From Lachnospiraceae bacterium (GTDB lineage: Bacteria > Bacillota > Clostridia > Lachnospirales > Lachnospiraceae), in NCBI GenBank assembly GCA_900770225.1, contig CAAGJU010000391.1, positions 1 through 11,625 of the forward strand: a stretch of 11,625 nucleotides of DNA, written 5' to 3'. Made by a program: the position numbers and the translations under genes. Below the pieces are notes generated by a model. It had not been told where the DNA came from. It worked only from the letters and a program-made list of their open reading frames with translations, and did not search any database. Positions 5,516-11,625 of this stretch are shown in pieces; position 1 is the stretch's first letter, and every line of letters begins with the position of its first letter.

Positions 5516-7357
5516 ATGAAAAATCAAAAAATAACAGGAAGGAAAAAGAGGATGAAAAAAATATTTTCGATTATTTTGGGCATGATCATGGTGTTGTCCC
5601 TGACCGCCTGCGGCGGCAAAGACAACGCAGATGCGGACAAAGCCGGCGGAGAACAGGAGGAGACCATCGTTTTTGGCGATTATACCGCCGTATTCAAGGG
5701 ATATACCCTTACGAAGGATGAAGACGGCAGAGATGCGATGTGTCTGACCTACGATTTTACCAACGGAAGCAAGGAGGAGCAGTCCTTTGCATGGGCGTTT
5801 CTCTATGAGGCAACACAGAACGGCGAGGCTCTGGACTTTCCCGGTTTCGATGAGAACGGCGAAAAGCTGGAAGCAAATTTAGAGGAGAAGATACAGAAAA
5901 ATCAGACAATTGAGGTGAAGATGGGAATAGCACTGGTAAATACTACTGATGATGTAATGATTTGCTTCTCTGATTTTGATGATCATGAGTATACACAGAC
6001 CATCAGACTGTCCGGTGCTGGCGGGAAGGAGGCCGTATCTGCGGAAAGCGGACCGGAGGAAGCCGGAAGCTACAAGCTCTATGAGATGACTTCCGGGGGA
6101 GAATCTTTCGACAACGCATTTTTGGAATCTGTGGGGATGGACACTCTGTATACGCTGAAGCTGGCAGCGGACGGCACCGGCGTGATAAAAATTGATGGAG
6201 ATGAAAGTTCTGTTACATGGAAAGACGGGACGCTCGTCATTACCGCCAGCGGTGCAAAATATACCTATGAGTATCAGAACGGAACAATCACGCTTCAGGA
6301 GACGACCGGCGACACACTGGTATTTACTAAATCGGATGCCGTGGAAAGCGGGGATATATCGACTGCTTCGGAACAGGGAAATGAAACTGTCAATTTGGGA
6401 GATACAGAAGAACTGACGCCGTTTCAGGAATATTGGAACGGTGACTGGTATGGATGGACATCATACAGCAACGGTACCAATAATTATTCGTCCTTGGATG
6501 GCTTTTATATGGATTGTATGGCTCAGATTGAAATTGATGAAAACGGAGATGGCGGTTTGATCCTTTGGGATGAGGCTACTTCCGTAGACAATCCAAGGGC
6601 TGGCGTATATGTTTCTGTTTCTGATGGTGGTTTCCCACAGGGACGACTTAAGAGCGTGGAGGGACTGTTCTCAGACGGTGATGTCGGTAACGCTGACTGG
6701 TTAGTGGATCCGGATGGTCTTGGTTATGAAAATCTTATTTGCATCGAAGGCAGTTATAAGGATCCGGAGGATTTCTTCAGCGGCTATGATTATAAAATTT
6801 ATCTGCGGCCCTGGGGACTGGACTGGGCTGATATAGAAGCTGATCAGCCTGATTGCCTGCCGACCTACTACTACGACTGGTATCTGCCCGCCATTCAGGC
6901 AGGCGCAGCAATGCCTGAAGTGATCGGTGGCGATTATGGCAGCCTGGCTCCCGGAGAGGTATCTGACGGCCAGATGGAAGGGCAGGGGGGATACGACCCC
7001 AACGCCTCCGCGGTGGACGGCACCTGGCAGGCACCCATTTACGGCGACTACGGCCTGTCCAAGGCCAGCGCCACCGGCGTCGTTTCGATGACGCGGGATG
7101 AGCTGATTGATAGAATAAGCTTCTACGCCGATTCTCAGATCGGCTCTGCCCCATACGACAGCCTTTATAATTCCATGGGTTATGTCCACGGCAAGCCCCT
7201 GATTGATGATCCCCGGTGGGATACGGGGAAGACCCATGTCTATCAATGGTCCATTGAGAGTGGGGAGTACGCCACTTTGATTTTCGAGGTGACGGACTAC
7301 TCCATAGGAATCGAGAAACTGCAGGCGGTGGAGACCAGCCCCGGACTGCTTGACTAA
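5516..7357 (+). CDS. Multidomain lipoprotein beginning with DUF5067
   Basis: From the ATG at 5516 this is 613 residues; from the ATG at 5552 it is 601. The lipobox is LTAC, with lipid Cys at residue 32 or 20. Four parts follow (numbering from 5516). Residues 50-165 are a DUF5067 domain containing AMCLTYDFTNGSKEEQSF. Residues 186-275 are a lipocalin-like beta segment (YKLYEMTSGG, then LKLAADGTGVIKI, then SSVTWKDGTLVI) of a kind repeated in many Clostridia lipoproteins. Residues 302-455 are an aromatic-rich domain starting PFQEYWNGDWYGW and including the acidic IDENGDGG. Residues 494-613 are a tail domain with MTRDELIDRISFYADSQIGS. No enzyme motif is recognisable. It should sit on the outer membrane face. 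Codon use in the last domain is richer in G/C at third positions than in the middle of the gene, which suggests the tail was joined from elsewhere. It starts 33 bases after the TPM gene. Confidence 0.85.
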   Translation: MKNQKITGRKKRMKKIFSIILGMIMVLSLTACGGKDNADADKAGGEQEETIVFGDYTAVFKGYTLTKDEDGRDAMCLTYDFTNGSKEEQSFAWAFLYEATQNGEALDFPGFDENGEKLEANLEEKIQKNQTIEVKMGIALVNTTDDVMICFSDFDDHEYTQTIRLSGAGGKEAVSAESGPEEAGSYKLYEMTSGGESFDNAFLESVGMDTLYTLKLAADGTGVIKIDGDESSVTWKDGTLVITASGAKYTYEYQNGTITLQETTGDTLVFTKSDAVESGDISTASEQGNETVNLGDTEELTPFQEYWNGDWYGWTSYSNGTNNYSSLDGFYMDCMAQIEIDENGDGGLILWDEATSVDNPRAGVYVSVSDGGFPQGRLKSVEGLFSDGDVGNADWLVDPDGLGYENLICIEGSYKDPEDFFSGYDYKIYLRPWGLDWADIEADQPDCLPTYYYDWYLPAIQAGAAMPEVIGGDYGSLAPGEVSDGQMEGQGGYDPNASAVDGTWQAPIYGDYGLSKASATGVVSMTRDELIDRISFYADSQIGSAPYDSLYNSMGYVHGKPLIDDPRWDTGKTHVYQWSIESGEYATLIFEVTDYSIGIEKLQAVETSPGLLD

Positions 7358-7439
7358 GAAGACACATCCGTTACTCAAACTGAGTTAAGAAAGGAAGAAA
7401 ATCAGTGAGTATGGTAAGATTCTCGGTGAGGAGGTTTGA

Positions 7440-7446
7440 GAAGGAG
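7440..7446 (+). promoter_or_regulatory. Ribosome binding site that sets a TTG start
   Basis: GAAGGAG lies 9 bases before the TTG at 7456. That start gives a classic lipoprotein N-terminus, MKKRHTALFL. Starts at GTG 7405 or ATG 7411 would place a long polar extension before the signal peptide. Confidence 0.7.
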
Positions 7447-7455
7447 TTGAATAAT

Positions 7456-9102
7456 TTGAAAAAGAGACATACGGCCCTGTTCCTTGCCTTTGTTCTCCTG
7501 CTTACCACCTTGTGCGCTTGCGGACAGCAGACGGGGCAGATGGGGCAAACGGAACAGCCAAAAAGTAGCGGTGAAGAACCCGCTGGGAGCCTTATAACGC
7601 AGGAGACAGAAAAGCCCCTGCCTGAAAAAAAGAAGGAAATTGCCGTCACTGAGCTTTACAACGAGGAAGGCAGTGGCACTTCCGATGACGGTTTCCAATA
7701 CAATTATTCTTTCCATGTGCCGCAGATTGAAGATGACACAACCGACGCTGCAGCCATCAATCAGGAGATCGCATCCATCTACGGTGAAACCGTAAAGAAG
7801 TGCCTGGAGAGCATCCAAAATAAGGAGATTCCCTATTGCAGCAATGTGGAGTATGAGAGCTTCCGCAGCGGTGATGTTCTCTCCCTGGTGCTGAAATATG
7901 CCTATTTTTATGACGGCTTTGAGGGGTACACCGCATACAGTTATGATACGGCAAAGGGCGTGCGGCTGACTGGCGAAGACATCCTCAAGATGCAGGACAT
8001 GACAGAGGCGGATTACATGGACGTCCTGCGCCGTGCGGCCGCGAAGGATTTTGACGATGCTTACCACGCCTCCTGGGGGAATTTTGAGGACATTTATTCA
8101 GGCGGCTATCAGAAACTGCGCATCCAGACTATCTCGGAGCGGAACCTTAGTCTGGATTTACCTCTCTATCTGGACGATGGCGTTCTCCATGTCATTGCCC
8201 CCATCGGCAGTATTGCAGGATCAGAATATCTGAGCCGGGACTTAGCTCTGGAACTGCGGGAAGATTCCGACTATGTGGAAACTGCGCAGCTGGGGGACTA
8301 TCTGACGGTGAAGCGGCGAGGCAATACTGTTACCCTCCGAGTGCAGCAGACGCCGCAGCTTGAGGCCCTGCTGGGCGTGAACAACTACGGCTTCGTTGAC
8401 ATAGACACCAGTCTGTTTGACAAAGAACTGGAAGTGAACGGGCTGTACGGCAGTTATACCAAAATTGTCTGCGGCGAGATCGGGGAAGCTGACGAGCCTT
8501 TCGTATTCCTGCTGACTGAGGAAGGGCGGGTGGACTATATTGATGTCCTGCCCTGCCTGCGGAGTGGATACTTTTGCGGTGGCGGTCCCCTCCCGGGTGT
8601 GGCAAATGTGAAAGACTTTACCCAGTCATCCGGAGACGGACTCCCCGACATCTGTGCCGTGACCGAGACTGGGGAGCGGATGGGTCTGTGGGATATCGTT
8701 GCCTTTCAGCGGTACACCATGGGATATGAATTTATGAATTGCGATTGGTGCGGCAACCAGTCCGTCAGCGGCACACAAGTTTCCTACTCCCTTGCCCTGA
8801 TGGACGGTAACGGTGATAACTTTTTGCTGACCTCCTACGATCCGGAAACGGATACCGCCATGAGCTTCCACGGGAGCCTGACCTATCTGGGCATGACGGA
8901 GAAGGGCGCTGTGTACGCTTACCGGTTGTGGGGGGAATTTAGCAACGGTCCCGGCTTGACAGGAGTAGTTGCTCTTGATCAGAGGTCCGAATTCGACGGG
9001 GACGGCTATGAAAGCACACTGACCGTCACGGAACTGGGCGGTATGCCTTTCCTTGGGGAGCAAACGGGGGATACGACGACTCTTACACAGAGCTTTGGAT
9101 AA
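7456..9102 (+). CDS. Lipoprotein with DUF3298/RsiV-like region
   Basis: Using the TTG at 7456 the product has 548 residues with a lipobox LCAC (Cys22), so it should be a surface lipoprotein. After a short polar linker, residues about 61-245 resemble the DUF4163/DUF3298 region found in RsiV and PdaC. The best stretch is about 142-178: LSLVLKYAYFYDGFEGY, then AYSYDTAKGVRLTGEDIL, which matches the family pattern of a Tyr-rich strand, Y-x-x-x-T/K-G-x-x-L and then a D-I/L-(F/L). In RsiV this domain binds lysozyme; whether that holds here is unknown. The second half (about 350-548) is beta-rich with recurring EEGRVDYIDVLPC, AVTETGERMGLWD and ALMDGNGDNFLLTSY segments and could be propeller- or sandwich-like; I do not recognise it. 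The next gene starts 27 bases later, so an operon is likely. Confidence 0.83.
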   Translation: MKKRHTALFLAFVLLLTTLCACGQQTGQMGQTEQPKSSGEEPAGSLITQETEKPLPEKKKEIAVTELYNEEGSGTSDDGFQYNYSFHVPQIEDDTTDAAAINQEIASIYGETVKKCLESIQNKEIPYCSNVEYESFRSGDVLSLVLKYAYFYDGFEGYTAYSYDTAKGVRLTGEDILKMQDMTEADYMDVLRRAAAKDFDDAYHASWGNFEDIYSGGYQKLRIQTISERNLSLDLPLYLDDGVLHVIAPIGSIAGSEYLSRDLALELREDSDYVETAQLGDYLTVKRRGNTVTLRVQQTPQLEALLGVNNYGFVDIDTSLFDKELEVNGLYGSYTKIVCGEIGEADEPFVFLLTEEGRVDYIDVLPCLRSGYFCGGGPLPGVANVKDFTQSSGDGLPDICAVTETGERMGLWDIVAFQRYTMGYEFMNCDWCGNQSVSGTQVSYSLALMDGNGDNFLLTSYDPETDTAMSFHGSLTYLGMTEKGAVYAYRLWGEFSNGPGLTGVVALDQRSEFDGDGYESTLTVTELGGMPFLGEQTGDTTTLTQSFG

Positions 9103-9129
9103 AATAACGAAAAGTATTAGGAGGATACC

Positions 9130-10635
9130 ATGAAAAGATGGATTACACTTTGCTTATCGCTCCTTTTGCTGACCGCGTTGACTGCCTGTGGTCAGACAGA
9201 GAATACGGAGCAGACGCCTGCAACCGATCCCCCGGCTTCGGAGGAGATAACGGAAGCAGGTACGCAGGATAATACAGTCACTGTCTCTACCGCCGCCGAA
9301 CTCATCCGCGTCATCGCCCCGGACGCTCACATTGTTCTGAAACCCGGTGACTACAATTTCTCCGCCCTGACAGAGGAGGAGATCGCGGAGTGCGGCGGCT
9401 ATGTGAATCCGGATGATCTGAGCATGGGAGAGTTCTCCGTCTATAACGCCCCCGGGCTCACCCTGGAAGCGGAGGAGAGCGGGTCCGTGCGCCTGATCAC
9501 CGAGAACGGGTATACAGATGTGATGACCCTCACCCTCTGCGATGGTGCGGTCTTGAAGGGTCTGGTTCTGGGCCACGAGGTGGAAAAGGGCGCATGCGAC
9601 GCCTATGTCCTTATGCTCTCCACCTCCCAGAGCGTGACGATAGAGGACTGCGGACTGTTTGGCTGCGGCACCTACGGTATCTGGGCGGAGGATGCGGTGG
9701 GTCTCACTGTCACCGACACGGAGATCTATGAATGTACCGGCGGCATTTTCAGCCTGTCCGAAACCACGGACGCAGTCTTTGACCGCTGTCGGTTTCACGA
9801 CAATGACGGAATGTTCTCCCTGTGGGAGGGGACGGAGGTTCTGGTCAGGGACACGGAGATCTCCGGCAATCGGGACAGCCTGATGCCGGACTTTAGCAGC
9901 GGGTTTGATACGGATACCATCCGCATCACTTTTAGGGGCTGCACTTTCCGGGACAATCCGGATATGGACACAAACCCGGATGCATGGCCTTGCGCTACCT
10001 TTGTGGATTGTGACTTCCCACCCGTCAGCGCTTCTGCCTCCGTCGATACAGCCTACGACGAGCTGATTGAGCGGTTTCGTGCCCTGGCGATGAATCCGTA
10101 CGAATTTCCCAATGCCGATGGAGCCGGGGAACAGAACTTCCTTGTAACTGCGAAGGAGATGGGAGAGGGTTGGGGATATGAACCTTCGGATATGATCGGC
10201 TATGCAATCCAGGACCTGAGCGGTGATGGTGTGCCGGAACTGGCGATAGGTCCCACGCGGGAGTACGGTGTATACCAGATTGCACTTTTTACCCTGGCAG
10301 GCGGAGAGCCGCAGCTGGTCTTTGGGGAAGTGGGTGATGGCAGCTATGCTTATTTACAGGACGGCAGATTCTTCTATTCCGGATATAACAGCGCGTCGGA
10401 AATCGGTCAGGGGTTCTATCACCTCACGGATGACGGCACAGCCCTTATTTGCGAGGAATTCTATTTCGTCCGGATTTTGGATGGAGATGAATCGGATGTT
10501 ACTGTCTATTACAATACAACCGGAAGCTGGGACATTGAAGAATCTCAGGAAACAGACATGTCCCTGGAGGAGTTCTGGTCGTGGGAGCCGGAGTATGAGT
10601 ATTTGTCCATGATCCCGTTTTCCGCGGCAGATTAA
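9130..10635 (+). CDS. Beta-helix lipoprotein with C-terminal DxSGDG module
   Basis: A 501-residue lipoprotein with lipobox LTAC (Cys20) and AGGAGG five bases before its ATG. After a polar linker the sequence VSTAAELIRVIAP, then HIVLKPGDYNF marks the usual entry of a right-handed parallel beta-helix. Residues about 100-305 then show helix coils with regular turns: GLTLEAEESGSVRLI, SVTIEDCGLFGCGTYGIW, GLTVTDTEIYECTGGIFSL, DAVFDRCRFHDNDGMFSL and VLVRDTEISGN. This fold is typical of carbohydrate-active or carbohydrate-binding surface proteins, but I see no clear catalytic Asp set. Residues 308-501 form a separate module with DLSGDG (362-367), a calcium-loop-like motif, followed by PELAIG; it is shared with the next gene. 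The arrangement suggests a surface protein contacting a glycan or host ligand, which is an inference. Confidence 0.86.
   Translation: MKRWITLCLSLLLLTALTACGQTENTEQTPATDPPASEEITEAGTQDNTVTVSTAAELIRVIAPDAHIVLKPGDYNFSALTEEEIAECGGYVNPDDLSMGEFSVYNAPGLTLEAEESGSVRLITENGYTDVMTLTLCDGAVLKGLVLGHEVEKGACDAYVLMLSTSQSVTIEDCGLFGCGTYGIWAEDAVGLTVTDTEIYECTGGIFSLSETTDAVFDRCRFHDNDGMFSLWEGTEVLVRDTEISGNRDSLMPDFSSGFDTDTIRITFRGCTFRDNPDMDTNPDAWPCATFVDCDFPPVSASASVDTAYDELIERFRALAMNPYEFPNADGAGEQNFLVTAKEMGEGWGYEPSDMIGYAIQDLSGDGVPELAIGPTREYGVYQIALFTLAGGEPQLVFGEVGDGSYAYLQDGRFFYSGYNSASEIGQGFYHLTDDGTALICEEFYFVRILDGDESDVTVYYNTTGSWDIEESQETDMSLEEFWSWEPEYEYLSMIPFSAAD
10051..10632 (+). repeat. Duplicated protein module, copy 1
   Basis: This part of the beta-helix lipoprotein (residues 308-501) matches residues 75-256 of the next protein (10873-11418). 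The start AYDELIERFR pairs with AYGELVERFR. Around the DLSGDG motif 15 of 19 residues agree. The end GSWDIEESQETD pairs with GSWDPEESEKSD. DNA similarity is still visible in these blocks. Confidence 0.85.
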
Positions 10636-10650
10636 GGAGTAAAATAATTT

Positions 10651-11625
10651 ATGAAACGATATATAGCTTTTTTCTTGAGCATTTTGCTGCTGGCAACCAT
10701 AACGGCCTGTGGCGCTACCAGCAGGTCAGACATAAAGGCGGAGCCGCCCGTCGAGGACACATCGAGTTACCAGCCTGCGCAGGAGCATGACGTTGGTCAG
10801 CAGGACACGCAGGAGCCGGAGCAGGGAACACAGAGTACACAGGGCACGGAACAGACCACTGATCCTGATCTGGCCTACGGCGAGCTGGTGGAGCGCTTCC
10901 GCACACTGGTGGTCGACCCCTTCGGCCAGGAGAGTGATGAGCCCGGCGAAATGGGCGTTTTGGAGGCAGCCAGGGCCGCCGGGGACAGAGCCGAATATGA
11001 GATAGGCTATCTGATAGAAGATCTCAGCGGTGATGGTATCCCGGAACTGGCAGTGGGAGAACTCAGTGGGCCAATCAATGCCCTCTATACCCTGGTGGAC
11101 GGACAGCCGGAGCTGGTCTTTGAGGGCTGGTACCGCAGCAGCTACGTCTATATGGGCGACGGCCACTTCTACTACTATGGCTCCGGTAGCGCGGCGGAGA
11201 CCGGTCAGGGCGTGTTTTACCTCACAAAAGACGGAACCGCACTGGAATGTGAAAGCTTCCTCTTTACCGGTCTCGACAGCGACGGCGATATCTGTGTCTA
11301 TTACAACGAAACCGGAAGCTGGGATCCGGAAGAGTCGGAGAAATCAGACTTGACTGCCGAGGATTTCTGGGCACTGGACCCAGCAGGGGAGGCGCTGCCC
11401 CTTGCGCCCTTCTCCGGAACGGGTAGTTTTAGCACTGTGGAATCCGACCCGGTGTCGGTCCGGTACCTGACGGAGGTCGGCGAGGAGGACTATAACTGGG
11501 TCACCCTGTACGACGGCCCGGACGCCTGCTGCATCCTCATCACCTCGGACAGCTGGGTGTCGAATCTGAGCATCTTAAACCTGTTCGTGGAGAACGTGGC
11601 GGACGACGGAACCATGACCTTATCG
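10651..11625 (+). CDS. Lipoprotein with DxSGDG module, 3' end beyond window
   Basis: The frame opened by the ATG at 10651 has no stop before the window ends, giving 325 residues of a longer protein. A TAAGGAG that shares the stop of the previous gene lies 11 bases upstream. The signal peptide ends in the lipobox ITAC (Cys20). Residues about 39-73 are a Gln/Thr/Glu-rich spacer. Residues 75-256 are the shared module, with DLSGDG at 124-129, paralogous to the C-terminus of the gene before it. Residues 257 onward (VESDPVSVRYLTEVGEED, then ACCILITSDSWVSNLSIL) begin another beta-rich domain that is absent from its neighbour. No catalytic motif is seen. The gene is 15 bases from the previous stop and is surely in the same operon. 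This copy lacks the beta-helix, so the module can stand without it. Confidence 0.87.
   Translation, partial: MKRYIAFFLSILLLATITACGATSRSDIKAEPPVEDTSSYQPAQEHDVGQQDTQEPEQGTQSTQGTEQTTDPDLAYGELVERFRTLVVDPFGQESDEPGEMGVLEAARAAGDRAEYEIGYLIEDLSGDGIPELAVGELSGPINALYTLVDGQPELVFEGWYRSSYVYMGDGHFYYYGSGSAAETGQGVFYLTKDGTALECESFLFTGLDSDGDICVYYNETGSWDPEESEKSDLTAEDFWALDPAGEALPLAPFSGTGSFSTVESDPVSVRYLTEVGEEDYNWVTLYDGPDACCILITSDSWVSNLSILNLFVENVADDGTMTLS
10873..11418 (+). repeat. Duplicated protein module, copy 2
   Basis: The partner of the module at 10051-10632. It lies directly after a Gln-rich spacer and is followed by an unrelated beta-rich segment. Adjacent position and similar order of motifs indicate a tandem gene duplication in which the N-terminal parts were later replaced or lost. 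Confidence 0.85.

Noticed and set aside
6701..7378. Two overlapping - strand frames opposite the multidomain lipoprotein tail
   Set aside because: They arise from the G/C-rich codons of the + strand gene; one is a mere Arg/Pro/Ser-rich string.
7371..7388. Short inverted repeat ACTCA-AAC-TGAGT between two lipoprotein genes
   Set aside because: Only 5 bp of stem with a 3-nt loop and no U-run; too weak for a terminator.
10787..11353. Two + strand frames inside the last lipoprotein gene (10787-11005 and 11030-11353)
   Set aside because: They are in another frame from the uninterrupted one starting at ATG 10651, which has a lipobox and clear similarity to its neighbour.

Overview
The window looks like chromosomal DNA of a gut-type Clostridia bacterium, probably Lachnospiraceae or a close relative. 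This rests on AAAGGAG-type ribosome binding sites, frequent TTG/GTG starts, several lipoproteins with L-(T/V)-A-C lipoboxes, a DUF4428 zinc-ribbon protein and a NarL-type two-component pair. No rRNA, tRNA, insertion sequence, integrase or CRISPR array is visible. Every gene I can support lies on the + strand, and the window is densely packed. Species cannot be assigned from the sequence alone.

Region 1 (1-1456), signalling. The ATP-binding end of a histidine kinase overlaps a complete LuxR/NarL-type response regulator by 4 bp. A good intrinsic terminator follows. Next is a small stand-alone receiver-like protein whose phospho-acceptor Asp is replaced by Glu and whose conserved Thr and Lys are also gone; it is probably a pseudo-receiver.

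Region 2 (1536-5482), envelope and zinc-ribbon genes. In order these are a DUF4428 zinc-ribbon protein, a lipoprotein with two related DUF5067-like beta domains behind a Thr/Glu/Ala repeat linker, a double zinc-ribbon tail-anchored protein and a TPM-domain membrane protein. The last two resemble B. subtilis YdjG and YdjH, which are encoded next to PspA. No PspA or SPFH/YdjI-like gene is present here.

Region 3 (5516-11625), lipoprotein array. Four consecutive large lipoproteins run to the window edge: a multidomain protein starting with DUF5067, a protein with a DUF3298/RsiV-like region, a right-handed beta-helix protein, and a protein truncated by the window end. The last two share a C-terminal module of about 190 residues with a D-x-S-G-D-G motif, so they look like a duplication with swapped N-terminal parts. 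Third-position G/C use rises visibly from about 6,900 onward, which suggests a mosaic origin.

Taken together, the window reads as a cell-surface sensing or defence neighbourhood: a two-component system, membrane-associated zinc-ribbon and TPM proteins, and five secreted lipoproteins. Apart from the kinase/regulator pair, functional links are inferred from order and spacing only.
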